Source: Corynebacterium provencense
GTDB lineage: Bacteria > Actinomycetota > Actinomycetes > Mycobacteriales > Mycobacteriaceae
Direction of reading: 5' to 3'
Assembly: GCA_900049755.1 (NCBI GenBank)
Contig: LT160593.1
Location: 994,928 to 1,058,927, forward strand
Length of the DNA: 64,000 nt
Part shown: piece after piece, positions 8,161 through 17,424 of the stretch
Layout of the letters: the number at the start of each line of letters is the position of its first letter
How positions within the stretch are numbered: position 1 is the stretch's first letter
Made by a program: the position numbers and the translations under genes
Notes under the pieces: model-generated
Seen by the model: only the letters and a program-made list of their open reading frames with translations
Told to the model about the DNA's origin: nothing
The model's database searches: none

Positions 8161-9000
8161 TCAGGCGATGTAGACATTGGCGTTGTTTCCCCCGGTGCAG
8201 TGGACGTAACTGCCCGTGTCCGTGCAGGTCATCGTGTAGGTCAGCTGGGTGGTGGGACTGTAGGCGTTGACGGTCTGGTCGGTGTCACGGTCGGCGAGGT
8301 AGGCCTGGACGTAGGCGTCGCGGACGGCGAGAGCGAAATCGTCCGTGGTCGGCCCCGACTTCCAGATCGAGTTGAAGTCGCCGGTGGGGGCACCGCTGAG
8401 CGCTGCGGCGTTGACTGCGGTGACCCCGGAGGGCAGGGAGGGCCGGGTGGGCCGTGCGCCGGAACCACCGGCTGTGGAACTGTCGTCCGTTCCCCGGCCC
8501 TGCCCGCCACCGGAGCCCGGGTCCTGTGCGCCGCCTGATTCTCCCGGCGGTGGCACAACCACTGTGGTGACCGCCGTACCGTCGGACTGCCCGGACCCGC
8601 CGGAGCCGAAGAGACTGTCCCACCGCATCGCGAGGATCGTTCCCACCGCCGCGAGCAGCAGGACGACCAGGACCGCCACCACGATCCACGGTCCCCGGCT
8701 CTTCTGCCCTTCCGCACCTGTCACGGGCACCGGTCCGCCGTACCACGGTGCGCCTCCGGTCACGGGGCCGCCGTCCTGCCGACCGGGATCCTGGTACGGG
8801 ATCTGCTGATCCCACTGGCCCGCCCCCGCCTGACCCGCACCAGACTGGCCGGCACCCGCCTGGCGGAAAGGATTGTCGGTGAACTCCCGGTCCGGCCCGG
8901 ACGGGGCGGACCCCGGGGTGACCGGCGGGAACATCCGGGTGGCGTCATCCATACCGCGGTCCGGGTCCTCCGGCGGGTTGTGTCCCCAGCCCTGGGTCAT
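8161..9000 (-). CDS. Proline/glycine-rich single-pass membrane protein of unknown function
   Basis: The start at 9000 has an AGGAAAGG site 8-10 bp upstream. The 279-residue protein has a cytoplasmic Gly/Gln/Pro-rich N-terminus (about 1-100, with AGAGQ repeats), one membrane helix near 107-127, a low-complexity Gly/Ser/Pro linker and a C-terminal extracellular domain with one Cys pair (TCTDTGSYVHCTGG). This layout is common for Corynebacterium envelope proteins. It lies immediately upstream of the two serine-hydrolase paralogues on the same strand and may form an operon with them. Confidence 0.65.
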   Translation of the reverse strand: MTQGWGHNPPEDPDRGMDDATRMFPPVTPGSAPSGPDREFTDNPFRQAGAGQSGAGQAGAGQWDQQIPYQDPGRQDGGPVTGGAPWYGGPVPVTGAEGQKSRGPWIVVAVLVVLLLAAVGTILAMRWDSLFGSGGSGQSDGTAVTTVVVPPPGESGGAQDPGSGGGQGRGTDDSSTAGGSGARPTRPSLPSGVTAVNAAALSGAPTGDFNSIWKSGPTTDDFALAVRDAYVQAYLADRDTDQTVNAYSPTTQLTYTMTCTDTGSYVHCTGGNNANVYIA

Positions 9001-9116
9001 GTCGGCACCTTTCCTGAGTTCTTTTGTTCTCCTGTGCATTCTCCTGAGCAGTTCCTCAGTCTAGGACACTGCCGGACGCATCAGGAGGTGACAGGCTGGG
9101 AAAGTGCCCCGGCAGG

Positions 9117-9737
9117 TCATGACCACGGGAAGTTCTCGGCGACGGGGACACCGTCCCCCTGACGCCAGCTGTTCGCGGTGACGACGGCGTCCGCGACCTC
9201 GGCCGCCACCCGGCATCCTGCCCGGGACACCGGTCCACCTCCGCAGGAGGAGACCATCCTCGCTGCGAGCTGGCGGTCAAGGGCGGGACGTACCCCCGCA
9301 GGTACGGTCTCCCCTCTGTCTGCCGCGAGCCGGAGCAGGTCGTACCCCAGGTCGTGGGTGAGGCACGCCGGGGTGAAGGACGCCGGCAGCGGCACCGGGG
9401 ACGAACAGTCCCCCTCCGGGTCCGCGGGCATGCCGTCGACGGTCACGGGGACATATCCGAGGGCCTCGACCGTCCCCTCCGGAAGGGCGGCGATCCACGC
9501 CGCCGCCCCGGCAGGAGCACCCCCGGAGGTGAACGAAGCAGTGCCTGCAGCCAGATCCTGTGCCGCCGCGACGACACTGCCCGACGGCGCTGCGTCCTCA
9601 TATCCCGGCGTCCCCACCATCTGGGGCGGGTCCGCCACGGCCGTCTCCGCAGACCCCGCCCCGGCGGCACTGCCTCCCAGGGCGGAGACGAGGAGGACGA
9701 GCAGACGGCCGAGGACCATGTTCCGGTGAATTCGCAT
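9117..9737 (-). CDS. Secreted phospholipase A2-like protein
   Basis: The 206-residue product starts MRIHRNMVLGRLL with a Sec signal peptide of about 35 residues. The mature part has FTPACLTHDLGYDLLR, the HD catalytic dyad in the arrangement of prokaryotic phospholipase A2, and four cysteines likely to form two disulfides. Calcium-dependent hydrolysis of glycerophospholipids outside the cell is the family role. It is divergent from the histidine kinase gene; the 145-bp gap could serve both, and the two-component system might regulate it. Confidence 0.75.
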   Translation of the reverse strand: MRIHRNMVLGRLLVLLVSALGGSAAGAGSAETAVADPPQMVGTPGYEDAAPSGSVVAAAQDLAAGTASFTSGGAPAGAAAWIAALPEGTVEALGYVPVTVDGMPADPEGDCSSPVPLPASFTPACLTHDLGYDLLRLAADRGETVPAGVRPALDRQLAARMVSSCGGGPVSRAGCRVAAEVADAVVTANSWRQGDGVPVAENFPWS

Positions 9738-9882
9738 GGTCCGGCACAGTAGGAATGACGGGCCTGCCGGCGGATCCCCCTCCGAGGGGATTCTCACCGG
9801 CCCTACCCCGTCCCCGACCACCGCACGAATCCCTCTCAGGGGGGATGTGTCCGCCACCGGACCGTCATAGTGTCTGGAGACC

Positions 9883-11079
9883 ATGTCCCCCACCGCACGT
9901 CGACCCCTCAGGCCCCTCAGATCCCTCACGTCGCTGGTGTCGTCACGTCCGGCGGGGGTACCCGCACCTGCGGTCCTGCTCACCGTGGTGCTGTTCGCCG
10001 TCGCCTGGCCCACGTTCCACCTCACCCACTCTCTGACCCCCGTCCTGGTTCCGGTGCTCTGCGCGACCGGTACCTGGCCGGTTCTCACCACGCACCGGAG
10101 ACCCACGACCTCGTGGGCGGTGGTGGCGGCGTCCTGCCTGGTCTGTGTACCCCTGCACGACAGTCCCGGATTCGCCCTCGGATGGCCGGTCACGTTCCAT
10201 CTGGCGTTGGCCGCGACCCTGGCGGCGGTGGTTCTGCAGGCCGACACAGTGCGGGTCTTCGCGGCCGTGGCCACGTCCACCCTCCTCATGCTCGCCAACC
10301 CGTCCCCCGTGGTTGTCGGGTGGGTCGTCGGAGTTCTCCTGTGGTCGGTGTTCTTCGTGCTGCTGCGGTGGCTTCTCGTCTCCCGCCGGCAGGTACGGGC
10401 GGAGACAGCGCGTGCCTCCGAGCAGTCCCGCCTGCGGGTCACCGCCGAGGAGAGGAACAGACTGGTCAGGGACCTCCATGATGTCGTCGCACACCAGATG
10501 TCGATGATCGTCGTCCAGGCACAGTCCGCGCCCTACCGGCTCCAGGGGGTGACCCCGGCGATCCACGCCGAATTCGACTCGGTCGCCGGCACCGCCCGTG
10601 AAGCCCTCAACCAGGTGCGGGAACTCCTCGGTGTGCTGCGCAGTGACGCCGCGACCGGAGCGACGACCCCTGTCGGTGCGGACCAGATCGAACCGGTGCT
10701 CACCGCCGCCCGACGGGCGGGGATGGACCTCACCTGGTCTGTCACCGGAGATCTCGGGCGACTTGACGGCACGACCGGAATCATCCTGCAGAGGGTGGTC
10801 CAGGAAAGCCTGTCGAACGCGTCCCGGCATGCACCCGGTGCCACGGTGCTGGTCCGGATCACCGTCGACGATGACACGGCGACCGTCGTCACCGACAACG
10901 GTCCGGGTGTGGACGGTGCACCGGCCGTGCCCGAACACGGCGGGGGGACGGGGATCGCCGGTATGGCGGCGCGGGTGCAGGCGGTGGGGGGTACCTTCAC
11001 CGCGGTTCCCGCCACCGACGGCGGGTTCACCGTCACCGCGGTGGTACCGGTGCATGTGCGGCCCCGGAAGACCCGGTGA
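9883..11079 (+). CDS. Sensor histidine kinase, NarL-partner type
   Basis: The 398-residue protein has about five membrane helices in residues 26-165 with almost no extracellular domain. This is followed by a HisKA_3 dimerisation domain with RDLHDVVAHQMS (phospho-acceptor His about residue 199) and a HATPase domain with N-box SNASRHA (about 311), DNGPGVDG (about 339) and GGGTGIAGM (about 353). A kinase with no large sensor loop may detect a membrane or envelope signal. The response regulator follows 39 bp later on the same strand. Confidence 0.92.
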   Translation: MSPTARRPLRPLRSLTSLVSSRPAGVPAPAVLLTVVLFAVAWPTFHLTHSLTPVLVPVLCATGTWPVLTTHRRPTTSWAVVAASCLVCVPLHDSPGFALGWPVTFHLALAATLAAVVLQADTVRVFAAVATSTLLMLANPSPVVVGWVVGVLLWSVFFVLLRWLLVSRRQVRAETARASEQSRLRVTAEERNRLVRDLHDVVAHQMSMIVVQAQSAPYRLQGVTPAIHAEFDSVAGTAREALNQVRELLGVLRSDAATGATTPVGADQIEPVLTAARRAGMDLTWSVTGDLGRLDGTTGIILQRVVQESLSNASRHAPGATVLVRITVDDDTATVVTDNGPGVDGAPAVPEHGGGTGIAGMAARVQAVGGTFTAVPATDGGFTVTAVVPVHVRPRKTR

Positions 11080-11118
11080 TAAGAAGACACGGTGGGCACT
11101 GACGGTAGGTTGGGTTCC

Positions 11119-11784
11119 GTGGGCATCACCGTCACTGTCGTCGACGACCAGGCCATGGTCCGTCAGGGGTTCGCGGCACTTCTCGGTGCACAGCCGGACA
11201 TCACTGTCGTCGGGGACGCCGCCGACGGTGCCGCCGCCGTGGAACAGGTCACCCGCCTCCACCCGGACGTGGTGTTCATGGACGTCCGCATGCCGGTGAT
11301 GGACGGCCTGGAAGCCGCCCGCCGCATCCTCGCCTCCGGGCTGGACCCGGCACCGAGGATCGTCATGCTCACCACCTTCGACCTCGACGACTACGTCTTC
11401 GAGGCACTCCGGGCAGGATGCAGCGGATTCATGCTCAAGGACGCCCCGGCCGGGGAACTGGTACGCGCCGCACGCCTCGCCGTGTCCGGGGAAGCACTGC
11501 TCGCCCCCACAGTGACGAAGAGGCTCATCGCCGACGCCCTCGCGGCAGACCCCGTCAGACGGGACAGGACGCCACGGTCACGTCGTACCCTGGCCACCCT
11601 CACGCCGCGGGAACGGGAGATCCTCGAACAGATCGCCACGGGACGGTCCAACCAGGAGATCGCCGAGGTGCTGTTCATCTCCGAGGAGACCGTGAAGACT
11701 CATGTCCGGCGCGTCCTGCAGAAACTGTCGTTGCGCGACCGGGTGCAGGCGGTTGTCTTCGCCTACGAGAACGGGGTGGTGTGA
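11119..11784 (+). CDS. LuxR/NarL-type response regulator
   Basis: The product is 221 residues from GTG 11119, which gives the usual ITVTVVDDQ beginning; an in-frame GTG at 11092 is an alternative. The receiver domain has the acidic pair DD, the phospho-acceptor Asp at about residue 55 in FMDVRMP, and the conserved Lys in MLKDAP. The C-terminal LuxR helix-turn-helix runs from LTPREREIL to EETVKTHV (about 160-195). It pairs with the kinase just upstream. Targets are not visible, though the phospholipase gene beyond the kinase is a candidate. Confidence 0.92.
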   Translation: MGITVTVVDDQAMVRQGFAALLGAQPDITVVGDAADGAAAVEQVTRLHPDVVFMDVRMPVMDGLEAARRILASGLDPAPRIVMLTTFDLDDYVFEALRAGCSGFMLKDAPAGELVRAARLAVSGEALLAPTVTKRLIADALAADPVRRDRTPRSRRTLATLTPREREILEQIATGRSNQEIAEVLFISEETVKTHVRRVLQKLSLRDRVQAVVFAYENGVV

Positions 11785-11810
11785 CGGGGCAGGAGTCAGC
11801 GGTCTCCGGC

Positions 11811-13280
11811 TCAGAGAAGAAGCCCGTCGGTCCCGGGAACTGTCTCGGTGGTGGCCCCGGGAACTGTCCCGGTGGCGTCCTCCCTCCCGCCGGACGCACC
11901 GACCGACGGTTCCACCAGTGCCCGCAGCCTCTCGACGACCAGACGTGACCAGGAGCCCACAGTCTCGCAGGCCTCCGGAGTCTGCGGATAGCGCACCCGC
12001 AGGCGCATACCGTCGGAGTTGAGCACGAACCAGGCCATCACCCCGTCGGTCCTGATCCACGCCGACACATGCTGGGGGTGTGCCTCCGCAGGCACCTGAA
12101 CCGGCAGACGGCGGTTGTCCAGCCACGACAGTGCGAACATTCCCGGGGTCTTCGGCATACCGCCCCAGGGTCGCAGCAGGGGTTCCAGGGGGTGGGAGCC
12201 CAGGCCGATGGCGTCGGAGACTGCGGCATCGCAGTCGAGCGGGTCGGCGGAGTCGCATTCGAGGACCGAGTTGGTGATGAACCAGCCCACCGAGTCCGCC
12301 CATTTCCTGCGGTCACCCTCCGGGCCCCGACGGGAATGGACCGGGAACACCGCGCGCAACGGCCCGGCGTCCATGAGATGGTTGACCTGCACCAGGACGC
12401 TGACGGTCAGCGGCAGCAGACGGACGCCGGCGTCATGGGCAACCGACTCCAGGGCGGCGACCCCGTCGGCGTCCAGCACGTCCACCACCTCGACGACCTC
12501 GTCGCGGGGGGCGGAGACGTCACCGAGGGTCAACGGGAACCTGGGCATCAGCCCTCCCCCGTCCGCCATGATCCGGGCCCAACGGTTACGCACCTCGTCG
12601 GGGGCGGTGGGCCTCCGCTCCAGTTCCCGGGTGTGGTCAGCAAAAGAAGGGACGCTCGGCCTGAGCCGCACCGGACTGTCGGCGGACAGTTCTGTGGACC
12701 GTCCCACCCCCGCTTCTTCACCGACCCCGAGGAAGGCGAGCATGTCGCGGACGAGCACCAGCAGGGACCAGGCGTCACCGTGGCAGTGGTCGAGTCCGAT
12801 CACCGCGGTGCGGGTCCCGTCGTCGTGTGCCACCACGGTCATCCGGTACGAGGGAAGCCCGAAGGGTTCACACGTGGCGTCAAAGAGTTCACGCAGGACC
12901 TTCCGGGGGTCCTCTGACCCGTCACCGACCCGGCGCCACTGTCCACCTGTGACGATGATGTCGTGTGTGCGTACCAGTGTCGGGGAACCCGGCGGGGCGC
13001 TGCGCGAGGCCGGATCCTGGGTCAGTACCGTGCGCAACGTACCGTGCCGGTCGATGACCCTGCGCCAGGCGTCACCGATTCTGCCCAGCCCCACCGGTGG
13101 AATACAGAAGGAGACCGCCAGCCAGGAACCCGGGCGCGTACCGGCACCTGCGTGCATGCTCTGGTCGAATGATGCGGCATGACCGTCGGGGTGCGCCCCC
13201 GGTGCGGGGGCGACCGTCGTCTCGAACACATGAACCTGTCCTGCAGAAATGTCCATACGGGCTACAGTTGTGAGTCTCAT
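11811..13280 (-). CDS. Stand-alone condensation-domain / PapA-like acyltransferase
   Basis: The 489-residue protein is one condensation-superfamily domain. The active-site motif HCHGD (165-169) fits the HxxxD core used by non-ribosomal peptide condensation domains and by PapA-type acyltransferases that esterify cell-envelope lipids. A second typical region, SVGWFITNSVLEC, lies in the C-terminal half and corresponds to the donor-site floor loop. No peptide synthetase or polyketide gene is nearby, which favours an acyltransferase for a lipid or small molecule over peptide synthesis. The upstream TTG at 13289 is less likely than the ATG at 13280. It is divergent from the hydrolase gene at 13336. 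Confidence 0.75.
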   Translation of the reverse strand: MRLTTVARMDISAGQVHVFETTVAPAPGAHPDGHAASFDQSMHAGAGTRPGSWLAVSFCIPPVGLGRIGDAWRRVIDRHGTLRTVLTQDPASRSAPPGSPTLVRTHDIIVTGGQWRRVGDGSEDPRKVLRELFDATCEPFGLPSYRMTVVAHDDGTRTAVIGLDHCHGDAWSLLVLVRDMLAFLGVGEEAGVGRSTELSADSPVRLRPSVPSFADHTRELERRPTAPDEVRNRWARIMADGGGLMPRFPLTLGDVSAPRDEVVEVVDVLDADGVAALESVAHDAGVRLLPLTVSVLVQVNHLMDAGPLRAVFPVHSRRGPEGDRRKWADSVGWFITNSVLECDSADPLDCDAAVSDAIGLGSHPLEPLLRPWGGMPKTPGMFALSWLDNRRLPVQVPAEAHPQHVSAWIRTDGVMAWFVLNSDGMRLRVRYPQTPEACETVGSWSRLVVERLRALVEPSVGASGGREDATGTVPGATTETVPGTDGLLL

Positions 13281-13335
13281 GCCCCGCAATCTAGGCAGAC
13301 GGGGTTACGGCGGTATTTCCGGGAAGGGACAAACC

Positions 13336-14205
13336 ATGGGTGGCACGGGCGGAACGATCGAGGCGACCGACGCAGTTGACGCGACAGCGGGTTACATCGA
13401 CGGACTCGCCTACGATGCGTGGGGGCCGGCGAACGGAATCCCGGTCGTCCAGCTGCACGGACTGACATCCAGCCGCGCCCGTGACGTGGTCCTTCACCTG
13501 GACCTCACCGCGGGGCAGGACCACCTGCGCGTCCTGCGCTACGACGCTCGTGGACACGGGCATTCTCTCGGAGCGAGGATCCCGGCCCTGTACCACTGGA
13601 CCTCCCTGGCACGTGACCTCGGCAAAATGGTGCATTTCTTCGACGAGACGGGGCCGGACGGCCGGACCGTCACCCCGGCGGTGCATGCGGTGGGGCAGTC
13701 CATGGGCTCGGCGACGATTCTCACTGCGGCGGCATCCGACCCCGCCACCGCCCGTGAGCGTTTCGCCTCTCTGGTGCTGGGAATCCCTCCTACCGTGTGG
13801 GAGTGGCGCGGTGACCGCGCCGCCATCTACGAGGCGAACGCCAGGTTCGTCGAAGAGCACGGTCTGGCGGCGTTCGCCGAGACCACCCGGGCGGAACCGG
13901 TGCCTCCGACCAGGGCCGCCGACGTGCCGTTCACCTGGCCCGACATCGACCAGTCACTGCTGCCGTCGGTGTACCGGGGGGCCGCGGGCAATGACCTGCC
14001 ACCGCGCGAACGGATCGCAGAGCTGGGCCGTACGGGGATTCCGGTGTTCATGCTCGGCTGGGGGGAGGACAAAGGTCACCCGCTGGCGGTCATGGAGGAA
14101 CTGAAGAAGCTGCTGCCGCAGGCGAGGACGACAGTGGCCCGGACCCCGGAGGATGTCGCGGAGTGGCCCGGCCTGATCGGACAGTTCATCCGGGAGCACG
14201 CGTGA
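13336..14205 (+). CDS. Alpha/beta hydrolase
   Basis: The start at 13336 has a GGGAAGGGAC site; earlier in-frame ATGs overlap the divergent gene. The 289-residue product has the oxyanion HG in QLHGLTSS (about 42), the RYDARGHGHS segment and the nucleophile elbow GQSMGS with Ser at about 121. The acid and base are probably in the GWGEDKGHPL region near 247-253. It is an esterase or lipase-like enzyme of unknown substrate. The 55-bp gap to the divergent acyltransferase suggests a shared promoter region and possibly opposing or complementary ester chemistry. Confidence 0.85.
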   Translation: MGGTGGTIEATDAVDATAGYIDGLAYDAWGPANGIPVVQLHGLTSSRARDVVLHLDLTAGQDHLRVLRYDARGHGHSLGARIPALYHWTSLARDLGKMVHFFDETGPDGRTVTPAVHAVGQSMGSATILTAAASDPATARERFASLVLGIPPTVWEWRGDRAAIYEANARFVEEHGLAAFAETTRAEPVPPTRAADVPFTWPDIDQSLLPSVYRGAAGNDLPPRERIAELGRTGIPVFMLGWGEDKGHPLAVMEELKKLLPQARTTVARTPEDVAEWPGLIGQFIREHA

Positions 14206-14300
14206 GCCTGCCGGGGTTACCGGGCGCTTGCACAGTGCCTGCACCGGACGCGCCCGGACCGGCCACATCCCGGGGACAACTCGGTGCGGACAACGAAAAA

Positions 14301-14338
14301 CCGGAGGTCACCAACTCTTTCGAATTGGTGACCTCCGG
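14301..14338. terminator. Stem-loop terminator (14-bp stem)
   Basis: CCGGAGGTCACCAA pairs perfectly with its complement around a 10-nt loop, between the hydrolase and the convergent tRNA-Arg. It can terminate in both directions. Confidence 0.75.
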
Positions 14339-14364
14339 CCCTGCAGTTCGTGAACTGCACAGCG

Positions 14365-14437
14365 TGCGCCCGGAGGGATTCGAACCCCCAACCTTCTGAT
14401 CCGTAGTCAGATGCTCTATCCGTTGAGCTACGGGCGC
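14365..14437 (-). tRNA. tRNA-Arg (anticodon ACG), copy 1
   Basis: A standard 73-nt cloverleaf: acceptor GCGCCCG/CGGGCGC, anticodon loop CTACGGA (ACG, read as ICG after TadA editing), and T-arm GGGGGTTCGAATCCCTC. It is identical to the copy at 21631-21703, including 4 bp of 3' flank; the two copies bound an accessory block. Confidence 0.96.
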
Positions 14438-14605
14438 TTTCCTGTTGTTGCCGGATCGCCCTGCAACGAGGACATAGCTTACACAGCGACCCGGCGCATC
14501 ACAAAGAGGCAGATCAGTACGGGTTATCCCGCGTTCTCCGGCGCCATGCCGGGAAGGTCAGGGCCCGCCCGGGCCGGTCAGGTCGGGTCCCAGGTCAGTC
14601 CCAGG

Positions 14606-15424
14606 TCAGGTGAGTCTGCTGACCAGCCACAGCGGAGAGACCCGGAGCAGGAGCGCCACGCCCCTCCACGGAAGGGCCGGGACGAACGCCCTTCGTCGGC
14701 GTTTCTCCACCGCAGTCATGATCGCGCGCACTCCGGTCTGCGTGGAGACCATGAACGGTGGCCGCCGTCCCCCGGCCGGACTGTCACCGGCCGGACTGTC
14801 ACCGGCCGAGGCCCCGCCGGTGATCCCTGCGGTCATCTCCGACTCGATGAAGCCCGGCAGCACCACCGTCACATCGACCGGCAGCCGTGAACGCAGGAAC
14901 TCACTCTGCAGGCCCTCCCCCAGGTTCGCGACGAACGCTTTCGTCGCTCCGTAGGTGGTTACCGCACCGCGGTTGCCCCGCACCGCCGACACCGAGGACA
15001 CCAGGACGAGGTGTCCTCTCCCCTGTTCCCTGAAGATCTCGGTGGCCGCCTCCGCCTGTGCGAGGGCTCCGAGGACATTGGTGACGGCGGTCTCCCGGTT
15101 GGCTTCAGGGAAACCCGACCCGATTTTCCTCCCCTTTCCCAGGCCCGCATTGACCACGACCCTGTCGAGGTGTCCCGCGTCGGTGTCGGCGGTCCTGAAG
15201 ACTCTGCGCACGGCGTCGGCATCGGTGACGTCAAGGGCGTAGGTCCGCACCGTGACCGTGGGGAAGGACGCCGTGATCTCCGCGGCGAGGGCGTCAAGCC
15301 GGTCGGTCCTGCGGGCACACAGTGCGAGATCGTGTCCGAGCGCAGCGGACTGGCGGGCGATCTCAGCTCCGATCCCGGAGCTCGCCCCCGTAATGAGAGT
15401 GGTGAAAGTCACGTGGGTGGGCAC
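14606..15424 (-). CDS. Short-chain dehydrogenase/reductase
   Basis: A 272-residue classical SDR with TGASSGIG (about residues 12-19), VVNAG near 91, the catalytic SSVSA serine and YGATK near 160. After the catalytic core there is a tandem GDSPAGDSPAG repeat inside the C-terminal region and a final hydrophobic stretch (ALLLRVSPLWLV) that may associate with the membrane. Substrate unknown. It lies just inside the left tRNA-Arg but its base use looks like the host, so it is probably chromosomal rather than part of the mobile block. Confidence 0.87.
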   Translation of the reverse strand: MPTHVTFTTLITGASSGIGAEIARQSAALGHDLALCARRTDRLDALAAEITASFPTVTVRTYALDVTDADAVRRVFRTADTDAGHLDRVVVNAGLGKGRKIGSGFPEANRETAVTNVLGALAQAEAATEIFREQGRGHLVLVSSVSAVRGNRGAVTTYGATKAFVANLGEGLQSEFLRSRLPVDVTVVLPGFIESEMTAGITGGASAGDSPAGDSPAGGRRPPFMVSTQTGVRAIMTAVEKRRRRAFVPALPWRGVALLLRVSPLWLVSRLT

Positions 15425-15782
15425 GGGTCCGAACCTAACAGAAGTACCCCGTGTCCGGAGGCTGTTCGCCGGGTCCGGTCACGGGGTACAAGAAAAGCGT
15501 GCGCGGTCCACGATACCAGCTCACAGCCCCGATCCAACGCCTCGTTCCCGCTCACACCCTGCGGAAACTCCCGAGGGTTTCCGCGCACTTGTAACACCCT
15601 CCAGCACTCCCTCGCAAACGGACCAGAAACCAACTGACGGTCCTATTCCCCAGCTCTCTCCACCACTCCCTGGAGACCCGTGTCGGCTCCGTGGCGATTC
15701 TCGACACCGACTCGTGGACGTGGCGCGTGGCCTCGGGCAGGCGCGACACCGGCGACGACCTAACGATGTGGAACGAGGAAGC
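15425..15782. other. Intergenic stretch, no gene seen
   Basis: I see no credible coding frame here. The segment has slightly lower GC than its surroundings and probably holds the promoters of the SDR gene (leftward) and of the small gene at 15783 (rightward). It may also contain the left junction of acquired DNA; no clear repeat marks it. Confidence 0.5.
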
Positions 15783-16082
15783 ATGACTGTCCACCCCGAC
15801 TACCCCGATCCCCGGATGATCCCGGATGACGTCCCCTTCGAGCACGTCTGCGAGGTCTGCGGGAAAACCGAGTCGCTGACCTCCACCGAGGCCTACGCGG
15901 CCGGCTGGGGCTACCCACCGCAGATGTACCAGTGGGGTGTGGTTTCCCCGCGTACCTGCGGACGCTGCGGGATGGACGCCACGGTGTGGTGGGCGTTGAT
16001 GGCCGATCGCAAGCAGTTAGAGGATCTCACGCCGGAGCAGCTGGCCACGGTCGACAGGATCCGTAACGAGATACCGGATTAG
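15783..16082 (+). CDS. Small protein with two CxxC pairs, probable zinc ribbon
   Basis: The ATG at 15783 has a GAGGAAG site. The 99-residue protein has CEVCGK and CGRCG separated by about 44 residues, as expected for a zinc-ribbon fold, plus several Trp/Tyr residues (GWGYPPQMYQWG). I do not recognise the family. It is followed 10 bp later by a truncated small gene, and both lie left of the IS element in the accessory block, so phage or plasmid origin is plausible. Confidence 0.6.
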   Translation: MTVHPDYPDPRMIPDDVPFEHVCEVCGKTESLTSTEAYAAGWGYPPQMYQWGVVSPRTCGRCGMDATVWWALMADRKQLEDLTPEQLATVDRIRNEIPD

Positions 16083-16092
16083 GAGGAGCCCC

Positions 16093-16152
16093 ATGACCAA
16101 CAGCCAGGAAACCTCGGACACCAGCACCCGGGACTGCTGCGCGGATAGGTGA
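16093..16152 (+). pseudogene. 5' remnant of a small gene cut by the IS element
   Basis: A strong AGGAGGAG site precedes ATG 16093, but only 19 codons follow before a TGA that lies inside the left inverted repeat of the IS (16130-16154). The rest of the gene is not found on the other side of the IS, so it was lost in a rearrangement. Confidence 0.55.
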
Positions 16153-16162
16153 CAGGGTGTAG

Positions 16163-17051
16163 TCACGCCGTCAGTGCGACGGTCGTGTTCATGATGGTCT
16201 CGAACTCGATGGGCGTCAAACGGCCCAGGCGTGCCTGTCTGCGGCGTCGGTGGTAGGTCCGCTCGATCCAGGTGACGATCGCGATGCGCAGCTGCTCGCG
16301 GGTGGTCCAGGCTCGGCGGTCGAGGACGTTCTTCTGCAGCAGGGCGAAGAACGATTCCATGGCGGCGTTGTCCCCGCTGGAGCCGACGCGGCCCATGGAT
16401 CCGACCAGGCGATGACGGGCCAGAGCGCGCAGGAACTTCCTGCTACGAAATTGACTGCCCCTGTCGCTGTGGACGATGCAGCCGGCGACGTCGCCGCGCA
16501 TCGAGACGGCGTTCTCGAGCGCCTGAACGGCCAGGCGGGACTTCATCCTCGAGCCGATCGAGTACCCGACGATCTTGCCGCTGCAGGCGTCTTTGATGGC
16601 GCAGCAGTAGAGCTTGCCTTCGGCGGTCTTGTGCTCCGTGATGTCGACGAGCCAGAGCTGGTTCGGGGCGTCGGCGGCGAAGACGTGCCGGGTCCGGCCG
16701 TGCTCGTCGATGACGGCGCAGAGGTCGTCGTGGACCGGCGGTCCCGGCTTCTTGCCGTTACGGCCCCGCTTCTTCCCGAACGCGGACCACCAGCGGTTCG
16801 CTGAGGCGCTCCGCCACGCGGTCGGGTCCGGCATCGCCTCACCCGCGTCGCGGGCCTCGTCGGCCAGCAGCCGGTGCCCGAATTCTCCGGTCGTCGCGGT
16901 GTGCGTCGAACAGCGCGTTCGCGCGATACGCCTCCACCACCTCGCTTGTGGTGATGGGGTTCGCCAGCCACCGGTAGTAGGGCTGACGGGAGAGCTTGAG
17001 CACCCGACACGTCACCGTCACAGGGATCCCTGCTTCGGCGAGCTCCGTCAC
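16163..17051 (-). pseudogene. IS3-family transposase orfB (DDE), frameshifted
   Basis: The GTG at 17051 overlaps the orfA stop (GTGA). The first part contains SRQPYYRWL and reads to about 16890. The rest, in another frame, has the catalytic residues of the IS3 integrase core in WLVDITEH, VHSDRGSQF and AAMESFF. The frame change lies at about 16881-16892, near an expected DDPEFGHRL-like motif, and is not at the usual orfA/orfB slippage site. It therefore looks like a disabling mutation or a sequencing error. Confidence 0.8.
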
Positions 17052-17356
17052 GAGCGGGTAGAACCTTTTCCCGGCAGGTTCGCCTGCGACAGGTACGCCG
17101 CCGCACGCCGGAGGACCTCGTTCTCCTGCTCGAGGAGCCGGTTCCGCTTGCGCAGCTCACGGATCTCCGCAGCCTCGGTTCGGGTCGTTCCGGGCTTGGC
17201 TCCGGCGTCGATGTCGGCGCGACGCAGCCACTTCTGCAGCGTCATGGGGTGAACGCCGAAGTCTTTCGCGATCTGCTCGATCGTCACTCCGGGCTCACGG
17301 TTCCTCGCGACGCGCACGACATCGTCACGAAACTCGGACGGGTAAGGCTTGGGCAC
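17048..17356 (-). CDS. IS3-family transposase orfA
   Basis: The GTG at 17356 with a GGAAGGAT site gives 102 residues. The protein has the HTH of IS3 OrfA proteins (YPSEFRDDVVRVARNR, then IAKDFGVHPMTLQKWLRRA) followed by a leucine-zipper-like segment (RELRKRNRLLEQENEVLRR). OrfA binds the IS ends and works with OrfB. Confidence 0.85.
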   Translation of the reverse strand: MPKPYPSEFRDDVVRVARNREPGVTIEQIAKDFGVHPMTLQKWLRRADIDAGAKPGTTRTEAAEIRELRKRNRLLEQENEVLRRAAAYLSQANLPGKGSTRS

Positions 17357-17424
17357 AGCAACATCCTTCCAGGCCCACCCCACGGCAAGCCAGATCAGAT
17401 GTCACCTACTCGCGCAGCAGTCCC

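Larger units (their letters stand above)
16130..17424 (-). mobile_element. IS3-family insertion sequence, about 1.3 kb
   Basis: The ends are 25-bp inverted repeats starting GGGACTGCTGCGCG (16130-16154 and 17400-17424), identical at 23 of 25 positions. Inside are orfA and a frameshifted orfB of an IS3-type transposase, read leftward. The flanking bases differ (ACCC on the left, ATTC on the right), so no target duplication remains; a deletion next to the IS has probably occurred. The right end abuts a fragment of tRNA-Arg exactly. Confidence 0.85.
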
